From Bacillota bacterium (GTDB taxonomy: Bacteria > Bacillota > Clostridia > Peptostreptococcales > Anaerovoracaceae), in assembly GCA_030530285.1 (NCBI GenBank), contig JAUMVD010000008.1, forward strand, positions 1 through 53,598: a DNA stretch of 53,598 nucleotides. Direction: 5' to 3'. Position 1 is the stretch's first letter. Each line of letters opens with the position of its first letter. Made by a program: the position numbers and the translations under genes. The notes beneath the pieces are model-generated. The model worked only from the letters and a program-made list of their open reading frames with translations, ran no database searches and was not told where the DNA came from. Of this stretch, positions 15,683 through 26,900 are shown one piece after another.

Positions 15683-17080
15683 TTGATCAGCAATAAGACA
15701 ATTAAAAATCCGGAGCTCAGTTTCAGAGACAAGATCCTGTATGGAGCCTCCGGTTTTGGCGACGCGGTGACTTACGCGCTCATTTCAACCTTTTTACTAT
15801 TCTATATGACCACCGTCGCGGACATTCAGCCCGCGCTGGCAGGTTCTATCGTTGCCTTTGGCAGCATATGGGACGCGGTCACGTGCCCCGTGTTCGGATA
15901 CCTTTCTGACAATTGTCACAGCAGCATGGGAAGGCGCCGGCCTTTCCTGCTCATCGGCAGTATTCCTCTGGCTGCGTGCACCATGCTTCTGTTCACTGCG
16001 GTAGGCGCCACCATGACGTTTAAAGTCATCTACTATGTGATCATCATCATGATCTACTGGTCGGCGTTCTCCTGTTTCTTCGTGCCTTACATGGCCTTTG
16101 GCGCGGAACTCACGCATGACTACGATGAGAGAACGATCCTCAGATCCTACACCTCCATCGCCAACAACCTGGGAGGCGTGGTCGGCGGCGTGTGCCCGAC
16201 ACTGATGGTGGACATATTCTGCGACATGGGATCGGCCAAAACCACATCCTGGCAGATCACGGCCCTCATCATCGGCGTTTTGTGCTGCGCGTCCATACTG
16301 CTATGTTTCTTTGGCTTCAAAGACCGGGACATTCCGCAGCCGCGAAAGCAGGACGGAGAAGACGGCAAATTCAGCATCCGGGAAATGGCGCGGGACTACA
16401 TGGAGGTGCTGAAGATAAAGCCTTTGCAGATGCTCATGTGCGCCAGCATCATCGCCCTCATCGGCATCACCATGTTCAACGCGGACAGGCTGTACTTCCT
16501 AACCTATAACATGGGATTTAACGGCGCGCAGATATCGCTGATTTTGTTTATCGGAAGCTGCTGCGGCTTTCTGATTCCGTTCTTTCTGAACATGATGACC
16601 AAGTGGTTCGACAAGCGGCATTCCTTCATGATCGTCATCGGCGGCAGCGCCCTCATCGTCGCATCCTTCCGTTTTATCGGCGTCAGCGGTTGGGTGAGCC
16701 TGATCATACTGATGGCGTTTTACTCGCTTTACAATACCGGCTACTGGCAGCTGATGCCGACGCTGCTTTACGACGTGGGCGAGTACGATGAATATCATAA
16801 CGGCAAGAACCGCATCGGCTCCATCATGTCCCTGCAGTCGCTGGCGGAAGCCGTGGCGGAGGCGATCTCCATACAGCTTCTGGGGGTCATACTGCAGCTG
16901 ACGGGATTCGTCGGTGAAGCGGCAGAGCAGACGGATTTTACCATGGGATGGATCTCAAACTGCCTCATGATCATACCGTCAGCGTTTCTGATCATATCCT
17001 GCATCTTTATCTATAAGTATCCGATCACCAGAGAAGTGTTTAACGATATACAGCAAAAGCTCCGCAGCCAAAAAAGGTAA
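15683..17080 (+). CDS. GPH-family (MFS_2) sugar:cation symporter
   Basis: 465 residues with about twelve membrane segments. The N-terminal region KILYGASGFGDAVTYALIS and the D-x-x-SMGRRRPFLL loop between helices 2 and 3 are hallmarks of the glycoside-pentoside-hexuronide family. The reading frame begins at a TTG (15683) preceded by GAGGTGG; there is no nearby in-frame ATG. It may import the oligosaccharides or uronides freed by the upstream hydrolases, but that is inference from proximity. Downstream lies the ribosomal-protein leader and promoter. Confidence 0.85.
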   Translation: MISNKTIKNPELSFRDKILYGASGFGDAVTYALISTFLLFYMTTVADIQPALAGSIVAFGSIWDAVTCPVFGYLSDNCHSSMGRRRPFLLIGSIPLAACTMLLFTAVGATMTFKVIYYVIIIMIYWSAFSCFFVPYMAFGAELTHDYDERTILRSYTSIANNLGGVVGGVCPTLMVDIFCDMGSAKTTSWQITALIIGVLCCASILLCFFGFKDRDIPQPRKQDGEDGKFSIREMARDYMEVLKIKPLQMLMCASIIALIGITMFNADRLYFLTYNMGFNGAQISLILFIGSCCGFLIPFFLNMMTKWFDKRHSFMIVIGGSALIVASFRFIGVSGWVSLIILMAFYSLYNTGYWQLMPTLLYDVGEYDEYHNGKNRIGSIMSLQSLAEAVAEAISIQLLGVILQLTGFVGEAAEQTDFTMGWISNCLMIIPSAFLIISCIFIYKYPITREVFNDIQQKLRSQKR

Positions 17081-17088
17081 ATTTCCCC

Positions 17089-17116
17089 TTGCAATCTCCG
17101 GTGCTTGATGTATAAT
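17089..17116 (+). promoter_or_regulatory. Sigma-A-type promoter of rpsF operon
   Basis: TTGCAA (17089-17094), 16-bp spacer, TATAAT (17111-17116), directly before the rpsF leader. Confidence 0.65.
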
Positions 17117-17141
17117 ATATGAGCACGATTCTGCGCGTGCG

Positions 17142-17190
17142 GCTTATTGACATGAGGTCATAAGCTCCTTGCGATGGCAGGGGCCATCGC
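17142..17190 (+). promoter_or_regulatory. Structured leader of rpsF: two hairpins
   Basis: GCTTATTGAC pairs with GTCATAAGC (17142-17165, one bulged base), then GCGATGGC/GCCATCGC (17171-17190) forms a perfect 8-bp stem ending about 13 nt before the ribosome site. There is no T-run, so it is not a terminator. Autoregulatory S6:S18-binding leaders are known before rpsF; whether this is one is not shown, since I could not confirm the conserved loop motif. Confidence 0.5.
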
Positions 17191-17217
17191 CATTTAGTCC
17201 ATAGGGAGGTGAAAAGA

Positions 17218-17505
17218 ATGACGAATTACGAAGTAATGTCCATCCTCGACCCTGCATTAGAAGACGAGAAAAAAGATGCTACTGTTGAAACAGTAAAGGG
17301 CATCATCGCTGCTGAAGGCGAAGTCGGCAATGTAGACGTATGGGGACTGAGAAAACTCGCATATCCGATCCAGAAGAAATCTGAAGGATATTACGTTGTT
17401 ATCGAGTTCAAGGCTGAACCTACTTTACCAAAGGAACTCGACAGAAGGCTCAAGATCTCAGACAACGTTATGAGACACCTGATCGTTAACAAGGATGAAA
17501 AATAG
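17218..17505 (+). CDS. rpsF: 30S ribosomal protein S6
   Basis: 95 residues, usual length. TNYEVMSILDP at the start, WGLRKLAYPIQKKSEGYYVVIEF in the middle and NVMRHLIV near the end are typical S6. The ATG at 17218 has an AGGGAGG site 8 bp away; a GTG three codons earlier lies inside that site and is rejected. First gene of rpsF-ssb-rpsR. Confidence 0.97.
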   Translation: MTNYEVMSILDPALEDEKKDATVETVKGIIAAEGEVGNVDVWGLRKLAYPIQKKSEGYYVVIEFKAEPTLPKELDRRLKISDNVMRHLIVNKDEK

Positions 17506-17519
17506 AAACGGGGTGCAAT

Positions 17520-17996
17520 ATGAATAGTGTTGTTTTAGTTGGGAACCTTACGAGAGATCCGGAACTTAGGTATTCTACCGGAGCGAACCAGACGGCGATA
17601 TGCAGATTCGGCATCGCGGTCAATGACGGATACGGCGATAAGCAGGAAACGAATTTCATCAATATCGTAGTATTCGGCAAACAGGCGGAGAATTGCGACA
17701 GATTTCTGGCAAAGGGCCGCAAGGTCGCCATCAACGGCAGAATACAGACAGGCAGCTACGAAAAGGACGGCCGCAAGGTCTACACGACAGACGTAGTTGC
17801 AAGTAGAGTAGAATTTTTAGGTGGGGCAGGTCAATCAGGAAGTACCGGAGGCAACTCCGGCTTCGGCGGAGGCCCAGACTTCGGCGGCAGTTCAGACTTT
17901 GGCGGCCAGCAATCAGGCGGTCAGCAGTCAGGCGGCGAAGAACCAGGACTCCCGGGAGGATTCACTTCACTGCAGGATGACGATATCCCATTCTAG
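17520..17996 (+). CDS. ssb: Single-stranded DNA-binding protein
   Basis: 158 residues. OB-fold about 1-105 ([19 protein letters not shown] at the start, [14 protein letters not shown]), then a Gly/Gln/Ser-rich flexible tail and the acidic tip DDDIPF that recruits repair and replication proteins. Sits between rpsF and rpsR as in most Bacillota. Confidence 0.97.
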   Translation: MNSVVLVGNLTRDPELRYSTGANQTAICRFGIAVNDGYGDKQETNFINIVVFGKQAENCDRFLAKGRKVAINGRIQTGSYEKDGRKVYTTDVVASRVEFLGGAGQSGSTGGNSGFGGGPDFGGSSDFGGQQSGGQQSGGEEPGLPGGFTSLQDDDIPF

Positions 17997-18013
17997 AGGA
18001 AGGAGAACAAGCC

Positions 18014-18256
18014 ATGGCATATGATAACAGAAGACGCGGCGGTGGCATGAGAAGAAAGAAAGTCTGCCAGTTCTGCGCTGATAAGTCCAAGGAAATAGAT
18101 TACAAGGATGTAGAAACACTGAAGAAGTATGTTACCGAGAGAGGTAAGATTCTTCCTAAGAGAATCACAGGAACTTGTGCTATTCACCAGAGAGAAGTCA
18201 CTAAGGCCATCAAGAGAGCAAGAATCGTTGCTCTGCTGCCATACACAGCTGACTAA
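18014..18256 (+). CDS. rpsR: 30S ribosomal protein S18
   Basis: 80 residues; [19 protein letters not shown] and the [11 protein letters not shown] and [14 protein letters not shown] blocks identify S18. The paired Cys of VCQFC are kept, so this is the zinc-ribbon-containing form. Ends the operon; a terminator follows. Confidence 0.97.
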   Translation: MAYDNRRRGGGMRRKKVCQFCADKSKEIDYKDVETLKKYVTERGKILPKRITGTCAIHQREVTKAIKRARIVALLPYTAD

Positions 18257-18284
18257 TATAAGGACGGACAAGGACAAAGGCTAT

Positions 18285-18323
18285 AGGGTATTTAACGACA
18301 AAACGTAAATACCCTCTTTTTTT
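18285..18323 (+). terminator. Intrinsic terminator of rpsF-ssb-rpsR
   Basis: AGGGTATTTAACG pairs with CGTAAATACCCT, followed by a run of seven T residues. Confidence 0.85.
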
Positions 18324-18361
18324 AACCGGTGGTCATTAATGCCTTAACGGGGTAAAGTGCA

Positions 18362-18913
18362 ATGCTGAGCGATTATGAGCTATACGGCAGATTTCTCGCC
18401 GGAGATACAACTTCATATGATGAACTCATGATACGCTATGGGGATCACCTGGTATATTATATCAATGGGTATATCCATGACTGGCAAAGCGCTGAAGACC
18501 TGATGATCGAAGCTTTTGCCAGAATTATGGTAAAGAAACCGAAATTAAGAACGGGGCATTTCAAGGCATATCTGTTTAAGACTGCGCGAAATCTGACGAT
18601 AAGGCATCACGAGAAGAAATGCCGCGTACAGGATTTCAGTCTGGAGAATATGATAGGAGAGATTCCTGACGATATATTAACAGAAGATGCTCTGCAGGAG
18701 AGAGAAAAGGAGCAGATACTGCACATGTGTCTGGAGAAAACCGATCCACAGCTTAGGGAAGCCATCTGGCTGATTTATTTCGAAAACATGAGCTACAAAG
18801 ACGCAGCGGCAGTCATGGGTGTAAACGTCAAAAAAGTGGATCACCTATTGGAAAGGGGCAAGAAAAAGCTTCGCGAAGAACTGACCAAAGAGGGAGTAAT
18901 CAATGCTTACTAA
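18362..18913 (+). CDS. Sigma-70 family (ECF-like) sigma factor
   Basis: 183 residues. Region 2 lies about 5-75 (SYDELMIRYGDHLVYYINGY, DWQSAEDLMIEAFARIM) and region 4 about 120-175 (LREAIWLIYFENMSYKDAAAVMGV, KKVDHLLERGKKKLREEL), with a short linker and no region 1 or 3, which is the ECF layout. It overlaps by 11 bp a small membrane protein (candidate anti-sigma), and a PrsW-like protease lies two genes further on. Inferred target genes include the giant surface protein downstream, but no promoter motif was established. Confidence 0.85.
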   Translation: MLSDYELYGRFLAGDTTSYDELMIRYGDHLVYYINGYIHDWQSAEDLMIEAFARIMVKKPKLRTGHFKAYLFKTARNLTIRHHEKKCRVQDFSLENMIGEIPDDILTEDALQEREKEQILHMCLEKTDPQLREAIWLIYFENMSYKDAAAVMGVNVKKVDHLLERGKKKLREELTKEGVINAY

Positions 18914-19208
18914 TGAAGAACGCATTGCGGCCATGCACAGCCGGGCGGAACAACTGGAGAAAGAAAAACAACAGAAATTTGCGCGCCGCATGCAGGTATC
19001 CTCTGTAGCTGCGGGGTTTGTGCTTGTGATTTTGCTTGCAGCGTTTCTTTCCGATGTCACGGGAAGACTGGATACAGACGGCATGAACGGCAACATGAAC
19101 GCAAGCATCCTTTCGGATACTGCTGCGGGTACCGTCGTAATCGCAATTATCGCGTTTATGCTGGGGATAGCGGTAACGGTATTCTGTTATAAAATCAAGC
19201 GAAAATAG
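18903..19208 (+). CDS. Small two-helix membrane protein, candidate anti-sigma or signal relay
   Basis: 101 residues. A charged N-terminus (EERIAAMHSRAEQLEKEKQQKFARR) precedes two hydrophobic segments (about 31-50 and 75-95) and a basic tail. The start overlaps the sigma gene by 11 bp. A paralogue sits at 20605 with the same EERIAxxHxR start and two membrane segments. A short cytoplasmic head with membrane helices next to a sigma gene suggests an anti-sigma factor, but no known anti-sigma motif (ZAS, RsgI) is seen. Confidence 0.6.
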   Translation: MLTNEERIAAMHSRAEQLEKEKQQKFARRMQVSSVAAGFVLVILLAAFLSDVTGRLDTDGMNGNMNASILSDTAAGTVVIAIIAFMLGIAVTVFCYKIKRK

Positions 19209-19233
19209 AAGCCTGAAGTGAAGAGGTCCAGCC

Positions 19234-19851
19234 ATGATCGAGAGCATAGACAATACGATACAGATACTTACCGCTGGGATCGGACTGGCAATATCGCTTG
19301 TCCGAACAGTCAAGACCGAGAAAAGCGAATGGCTTTTGCTGTCCTTGTCATTCAGCGGCTTTTTTCTCGGGGATTTTTACTATCAGGCCTTTCTGATTTT
19401 TTATGATGATACGCCACAGTTTTCGGACATCCCGTATTACAGCTGGGCGGCGGCGTATCTATTTTTATTTATGATCCTTCTTCGGATCCGAAACAACAAT
19501 AGAAACGCTCAAGTCAGCCGGATCGTATGGCTGGTGCCTGTCTTTGTGGCTGCGAACTTCGTCATTTACGTGATGCATGGAGATATCATATGGTCCATCA
19601 TTGATTCTGCCTTCATGTGCGGGCTCATGTGGTGCGCGCTGAGCGGACTGCTGGATCCAGATGAGCAAAAGCAGCGAAAAGGGTTTTATGCTGCCGTTCT
19701 GGCAGTCGGCATAATCGAGCACGGGCTTTGGACCACATCCTGTTTCTGGCTTGGTGACTCGATCATAAATCCGTATTTCTGGTTTGATTTCCTGCTTTCA
19801 ATGGTCTTTCTGGTATTAATTCCTACCCTCAGAAAGGCGGTGGAAGAATGA
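19234..19851 (+). CDS. Multi-pass membrane protein of unknown function
   Basis: 205 residues with about six hydrophobic segments and few charged residues between them. I do not recognise the family. It overlaps the PrsW-like protease gene by 4 bp (the ATGA overlap), so the two are probably translated together, and it may be a sensor or partner of the protease. Confidence 0.6.
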   Translation: MIESIDNTIQILTAGIGLAISLVRTVKTEKSEWLLLSLSFSGFFLGDFYYQAFLIFYDDTPQFSDIPYYSWAAAYLFLFMILLRIRNNNRNAQVSRIVWLVPVFVAANFVIYVMHGDIIWSIIDSAFMCGLMWCALSGLLDPDEQKQRKGFYAAVLAVGIIEHGLWTTSCFWLGDSIINPYFWFDFLLSMVFLVLIPTLRKAVEE

Positions 19852-20477
19852 ATTATATAGAAAACATATATATTTGTCTGATGGCACCGCTGCTCATATC
19901 CCTCGTTTGTGTGCGCGGGCGGGGCAGGTTTCTGGTTCTGTTCCTGCTTGGAGGGATGACAGTCTGCCTCCTGTCTTCGTATATAAGCACCTTTATCTCG
20001 TCGGTCAAAGGGGCAGATATTTTGGCGGCTTCTATGGAAATATCGCCAATGGTAGAGGAAGTCATGAAGTTTCTCCCAATTGCCTTTTATATCATCGTGT
20101 TTGAACCGGAAAGAGAGAATGTCATTGACGGCATCCTCACTACTGCCATCGGATTTGCCACATTTGAAAACGTCTGTTACCTGACCCAAAACGGGGCTTC
20201 CGAAATGCTGCACCTGATCATTCGGGGATTCGGTACCGGAGCGATGCATATCGTCTGTGCGGCGATCATGGCTCTGGGGCTGCGCGCGCTTTGGAACAGA
20301 GGGATCGTCCTCCCTGCCGGGATGATCGGGCTGATAGCCGTGGACGCAACATTTCATGGGATCTATAACATTCTGGTCTCACAGACAGGTGGTGTCGTTA
20401 TCGCCGGATATCTGATACCGATCATAACGGCTGTGATACTGGCGGTAGCAAACAGGAAGTACCTGATGGGTCATTAA
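19848..20477 (+). CDS. PrsW-like intramembrane metalloprotease
   Basis: 209 residues, about six or seven membrane segments. The active-site motifs of the PrsW/CPBP-related family are visible: EE with Lys (VEEVMKF, about 70-74), GFATFEN (about 102-108), a His in GTGAMHIVCAAI (about 134) and an Asp/His pair in VDATFHGIYN (about 166-170). B. subtilis PrsW starts the degradation of an anti-sigma factor. Its place behind a sigma gene and small membrane protein fits such a pathway. Confidence 0.75.
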   Translation: MNYIENIYICLMAPLLISLVCVRGRGRFLVLFLLGGMTVCLLSSYISTFISSVKGADILAASMEISPMVEEVMKFLPIAFYIIVFEPERENVIDGILTTAIGFATFENVCYLTQNGASEMLHLIIRGFGTGAMHIVCAAIMALGLRALWNRGIVLPAGMIGLIAVDATFHGIYNILVSQTGGVVIAGYLIPIITAVILAVANRKYLMGH

Positions 20478-20515
20478 TGAGTTAAAGTGATAAATAAATA
20501 ATATTTTTTCGTGTA

Positions 20516-20540
20516 AAACCGGGGAATTCCCGGTTTTTTT
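20516..20540 (+). terminator. Intrinsic terminator after the PrsW-like gene
   Basis: AAACCGGG/CCCGGTTT hairpin followed by TTTTT. A second small hairpin (GGGG-CATCTTCGT-CCCC, 20556-20572) lies just beyond. Confidence 0.8.
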
Positions 20541-20604
20541 GTATCTATTATTGTAGGGGCATCTTCGTCCCCATTGGTTTTTTCGAAAGAGAGTTGGTGG
20601 TCTG

Positions 20605-20910
20605 ATGAGAACAGCAGAGGAACGAATAGCGGTTCTCCACAAAAGAACCAAAGAACTCAAGAGGGAACGGGATAGGATCGTGACGAACATCTGGGGGAGT
20701 TTCGCGATTATATTATTTTTCGCTTTGATCGGGGCAAATCTTAAGCTCGGAGAACGGCAACACTCCATTATGGGCGAACAATTTGCCGGATCGTCATTGA
20801 TAAGCGAAAACGCAGGCGGGCAAGTACTCATTGCCGTGATATCGTTCATGGCCGGTGTGATTATAACGGCCATGATCATAAGAACACGCGGCAAAGGGCA
20901 GGGAAGGTAG
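20605..20910 (+). CDS. Small two-helix membrane protein, paralogue of the 18903 gene
   Basis: 101 residues. RTAEERIAVLHKRTKELKRERD at the start parallels the head of the 18903 protein, and two hydrophobic segments (about 31-48 and 71-91) end in a basic tail. It is outside the sigma-PrsW transcription unit, separated by a terminator, and lies 57 bp before the giant gene, so it may be co-expressed with that. The ribosome site is weak. Function unknown. Confidence 0.55.
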   Translation: MRTAEERIAVLHKRTKELKRERDRIVTNIWGSFAIILFFALIGANLKLGERQHSIMGEQFAGSSLISENAGGQVLIAVISFMAGVIITAMIIRTRGKGQGR

Positions 20911-20967
20911 CTTCGTTTCAGCCTGCAAGAAAATGGTTTTAGTGATTTATGTGAAAGGAGAAAGCTG

Positions 20968-23900
20968 ATGTTTGGCAGACAAGCAGGAAAGCAGGTGTTA
21001 TTAAAACGGATGCTTGTCATAATGACAAGCCTTGTTTTGGTGACATCCATGAGTGTCGTTTTGCCGGCCTGGAAAGCAAGCGCTGCAGAAAAAGACCAGT
21101 ACGGATTTGACATTTCGACACCAGCTGATTTTGATGCTAATGACGGCCAAAACCCATACGGAGAGGGTAAACAGCCAATCGGCATCAAACACGAAACGTT
21201 CATTGCATGGCAGGAGGGCGGCGGTTACCAGGCCTCGGTCTATAATTTCAACAACAGAAGTGGTGTTGAAGACGCCAAGGCCCCGCATGGTGACACCAAA
21301 ATAAGGAATATTACAGGATCCCATTCCGGTAGGTTCACCAATGCCGTTGCATATGACGCGAAAGACTCCGGAAAGAAGAACTACACCGCAGAGGTTGAGG
21401 TGCATCGGGATGGTAATAAAGCGTATATCAACATTTTAAAGCGCAATGCGGAGACAGGCGGAGACAAGAAGCTTGTATCCTTTTACGTAGGCGAAGGTGA
21501 TAACGCCACCTGGTTTGACGGCATTGAGCAATGGGCATATAAGGCCTACTTCCAGATCACTGCCGGTGACTTTGACGGAGATGGTGATGATGAACTCGCC
21601 GTATTTATTCCTGACAGAGATGGAACATACATCGCCATTTTGAACGGTAGGGATCTGAGTACGATCAGAACGATTTCACTGGAAGATCAGGTCGGCTCAC
21701 TGGCATGGAAACTGGCTACGAAATACGATGCCACCAATAAAAGAATGGCCAATGCAATGGTCCAGTGTAATCTGGACGCGGCTGACCTTGACAGAGATGG
21801 CATGGACGATCTGGTGGTCGCAACATTCTTCGGAGACATCAAGGAAGACAGAGACAGTGCAAACTTCTCTGGCAGAGCGACAAAAATAGGCGTTTACAAC
21901 CATGCGAGAAGCGGTTATCCTTCGAAGATGTGGTATCTGGAAACACCGAAAATGGACGACCCTGAAAAGGACGACAGTCAGAATAAATTCAACATGAGAG
22001 CATGCGACATTTCGTGCGGAGACATTGACTATGATGGATTCCCGGAGATCGTCGCTGCAGGTTTCTATACCTACTCGAGTATAGGCGACAATCCTGGTGA
22101 CCGGGATAGAGTCAGAGATGAAAACTTCCTGACAGCAACTATCAAATATACGCCTGGAGAAAATGGCGGATTCGATTCAGAACCAACATATCAGTTCCTG
22201 GCTTTTGACCCGTTCACTGAGGACGGCGTTGGCACATATACGGACAGAGATGACCAGCACGGACCTCCGGCACTTTGCTGTGTTGCCATGAACGGAAGAA
22301 ATGCCAAGGAGAGCATCTTCCTCAACGGAACATTCTATGATCACGACGGAACCAAGTTCAAGGCCGTCAAAACGGCCGATGTGGCCAGCGAGTCGGATAA
22401 TGCTATCGGAAGCACGTCCTTGTCGAACACATGGTTCGATGAGGCTGTTGCCGGCAACTTCGATTCAAATGAACTGGGCGTTGAGCAGGTCCTGTGGACG
22501 GCCGGATATAAGCAGGACAGCGTAGAAAAATATTATTATCGTGTTTACTATGCAGGATATACGGCAGAAGAAAAGAACGGCATGGTAACGGTAGCAACGG
22601 ATGAAGAGAACGGCGGATATATCTTCCTGCAGTCAGGCGCCAAAAACGGCGGATCGCGTGACGGCAAAACATTCGTTGACTGGACAGCAAAGAGCGACGG
22701 ACCATCCATTGCCATTGCGGCAGTAGATGCGGATAACGATACGGATATCTTTGAGTTCCAGAGCAAAGAGTACACTTACGCTAACCCTGAGGTCATGGCA
22801 CTCCTGCAGGCAGCGCCGTACTTCGGCGATCTGGACGAGGCAGGTTACGGCTATGGCGATAACTGCTCGACTTCGATAGGAAAGTCCTACGAAGAGGGAC
22901 ACAGCACGAGCCAGACGTCCTCCGTATCTGCAGGCGTTGTCGTCAGTGCGGATCTGACCCTGAGCTGTTTCAAGGTCTCTGCAGAGGCCAGCTTCACCCA
23001 CGAATGGGAGTGGGAGTATGAAGAGGAGACACACCAGTCTTGGACATGGGAAGTAGAGAATACAGGTAAAACGAATAAGGTTGTTCTGACCAGAACCCCA
23101 TTAGTCATGTACTATTACGATGTATATTCGCCGGCCAAAGGCGGCGGAGTCGAGAAACACAACATGGCGCTGGGCATTCCTAGAGAACCGGCCATGATGG
23201 TCATGAACGTAGATAAATATAATGAAATGGCCAAAACGGATCCGACCAAAACAGCTGATGACCTGATCACTACAGGATCATCCGGCGTTGAGCGCTGTGT
23301 TCCGGGCCAGCCGGATTCCTATCCGAAATCCAATATAGGATTGAAGAATTGTGTAACCTCGAATAAAGCGCCTTGGAGAGTGGAAAATGATGGTTCATAT
23401 ACCACAGCACAGGCCTTTGAAGAAGGAAACGGCACGTCTGATACACAGACATACTCAAACAACCTTGAAGGAACGCTCAAGTACGGATTCAGCGTAGAAG
23501 GCGCCGGCAACGGATTTGAAATGCTCTGGGGCGGCAGCGTCGGCGGCGGCTGGGGCGGTGGTGAAACCACGACCAAGATGGAATCTGTAACGAAGAGCGG
23601 ATCTGTAGCTTCGCCTCCGGCAGTGGAAGGCATGAGTTACGGGTTCACATGGCAGCTGGCGACCTGGTCAGACGCCATCGGAGCAGACAAGTCGCAGAAC
23701 ATACCGGTCGTGGGATATATCGTCACCGATATCGACGAACCACTCAGCATACCTAGAAATGTTTCGATCGAATCCGTTACTAAGGATACTATCGTAGTAG
23801 ATTGGGAACAGGGATATAAGAGACCGACAGGTTATGAAGTGTATCAGTACATAGAGGATCCTGTTACGGGACCTGAATACATATTCCTGGGCAGCACTGA

Positions 23901-26900
23901 CGCAGACACGACTAAGTTCACTGCCGACAAGCTTGCTCCTGAAACAGAGTATCAGTTCTCGATCAGAGCATACAAGCACGATGGAAGCAGGATGGAATAC
24001 TCAATGTACACCAATCCTGTGGCAGCGACTACACAGGGCGATTCCGAGATGCCGATCATAACATCCCAGCCTGAGGATCAGTATGTTCTGACCGGTGAAA
24101 CAGCGACATTCTCAGTAACTGCGAAACCGAGTGAGAACGCATCGGAAATCACATATATGTGGCAAAAGAAGGATCCGGCAACCAATAAATGGGTCAACGG
24201 AGTCAGGACGCCTACATTGACTCTGGAGAACGTAACCAATGATATGGACGGTTATCAGTACAGAGTCGTTGTCGGCGAATTGCTGAAGGGCTCAAGCCAG
24301 AAGGTCAATATATACAGTAATGTGGCAACACTTCACGTTGGCAGATCGACAACGGAAACGGCAGCCACGGCTATCAATACTGACAGCAGGGATCCGAACG
24401 AATTCCAGGGACAGAACCGTGGCTGGGCAGGCAAGTCCGAGATCCAGACAGTTCAGGACGGCACCAAAGAGATCGATCGCGAGATCGAGGTAACGATCGG
24501 TGATGACACGAAGACATTCATTGTCATCAACAATGAGGAATCCGATGACCCTGATCCTGAGTATATCTATAACCTCAAGGATACCAACGAGTATTACGCG
24601 CTGACAGATTTCGATGAAGACGCCATGACAGCGAGTGCGATGAAGCTGCTGATCCAGGACAAGAAGCACTTCGAATCAGATCTTGAACCTGATATATGGA
24701 AAGATCTGACATCGGACGATCTGGTGATCGTTCCTTCAGAGAATCCGGCAACCGCAACGATAGGCGGAAAAACATATGAGATCTTCCAATACAAGTCAGA
24801 GCTGTACTTCAAAGGCAATGGCGGCTGGTTCGAATTTGCGTCAGATGGGGACGGCAATGTAGTACTCAGGCAGGTTCAGGACACTTTGGTATTGCCTAAC
24901 CTGGAGAGCGACGCGGAACCATACAAAGTTGCGACCGAGACCATCGGAGGCAATACATACTATCTTATGGTACCGGATGGAAATGAATACACGGCTGACA
25001 GTTACACGGCATATAAGCCAGTGGACCCTGGCGTCGACAAATATTACTACAAGAAGGCAGACAACACTTTAAGCGAAATTGTAGAAGTGAAACCTGATGG
25101 TTCCTACAGCACAGAAGACGGCACGGTCAACGCCGTTCCGGGCAGCGCTGTTCAGGATGAAGTGCCGAACATGGTCGATCAGACAGTAACGAGTGACGGC
25201 GATGAGGTCACTCTTACAGCGACTGTAACTCCAAAGAGTGCCGGAGCCAGCAAGGATGGCGTAGTCGTATTCAACATCCGCAACACGAATACCGGCACGG
25301 AGGCAACCGTCAGCGCTACCGCAGACAGCACAGTAGTCGCAACAGCGACCTGGATGCCGGATGCGCCGGGAACATATGAGATCACAGCAGTATTCGGCGG
25401 AAATGATTCGACGATCACATCTTCCGGAACAACGATCTACTACGCATTTGACAAAGATCAGGATGATCCGACTGCTGCGAATATCTACGCACTCTCTGCT
25501 GACAGTGCGATATATGGAGACCGCATCAAGATGAAGCTTGAGGAGATCAACTTCACTGCAGGCGGCGAGGAGAACCACATAGACATGACGTCATATGACG
25601 GCATCAGTTATCAGGTTGCGTACAACGATCTGTCAGGAGAGCTTCAGGAAGTAGATCTCTCAGGCAATACATTCACACCGGTCATGACCGGAAAGCATGT
25701 ATTCGTCGCAAAGGAAGGCGATAAGACATTGGCATCCTGCACGGTCAATGTGATCAAACGTCCGATCACGCTGACGGCACCGTCAAAGAATGGTCTCTCT
25801 GCAGCATCGAACCCTGATAAGATCCCGAATATAGCAGACGTTGACGTAGCATATACGGATGATGATTCAAAACCGGCCATTGTGGCAGCAGATCAGAACA
25901 AACTGAAGATCGAAGATATCTTCGATGTCATATCTGAACCTGCATTGAGCGCAGACTCACCTGCAGGAACTTATCAGACGACTGTTGCGTACAAGACAGA
26001 TGAAGACAGCCAGGCTTTAGTCAATGAATTCGCGATGAAATACAACCCGACATTTGAAGACGGATACTTCATCGTTGAAGCGGGCGTATTCAATGTAACG
26101 TATGAAGCCGGATCAAACGGTACGGTCAGAGGCTTCCAGGGCGACAACATGAGAGCATTCGATAGCGGCGCGCCGCTGCTCGAAGGCACGAAGATCACCC
26201 TCAGCGCAACGCCGGATGAAAACTTCAAGGTCGATGAATGGATCGTGAAGGACAAGGACGGCAATGAACTGCAGGCGGGAACGGATTACGTCATTGACGG
26301 AGATGACATTGTCATCGACGGTCTGAGCCAGGGTATCAACGCCAAGGCAACATTTGAACCGTCGGCATACAGGCTGACATTCGAGGCAGAAGACAACGGA
26401 GCCATCGAGGGCCACTACTATAAGAACGAAAGTGCCGGAAGCCCGATGACATCACCTGAGACTGTTGCAACAGGCAAGAGCGTGATTCTGACGGCAATAC
26501 CGGATGAAGGATACGTCGTTAAGCAGTGGAACATCTCCAAGGATGGAGCAGATCCGGAAGTCTATAAGGAAGACGGAAAGGTCTTCACAGACGATGAACT
26601 CATTCTCGAGAAACTGGATGCCAACACCAAGGTCACAGTAGAATTCGAGAAGGAAGCGTTCTTCAACGTAACGGCCAAATTCGTAGATGAAAACGGTGTG
26701 GAATCTCCTGCGGGAGAGATCAACATCGAAGGCCTGCAGGATAACGGAACCGCGAAGAAGGGCAGCAAGATCACATTTACGACCGACCTGCCGGACAACA
26801 TCATCATCAAGGAGTGGAGACAGGTAAGCGGATCCGAATCCACTGTACTGCAGGGAAGCAAAGAAACATATAAGATCAATAGTGTTCAGGAAGACATCAA

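Noticed and set aside
18014..18323. tRNA or other small RNA gene near rpsR
   Set aside because: No cloverleaf or other known RNA pattern was found; the hairpin there is a terminator.
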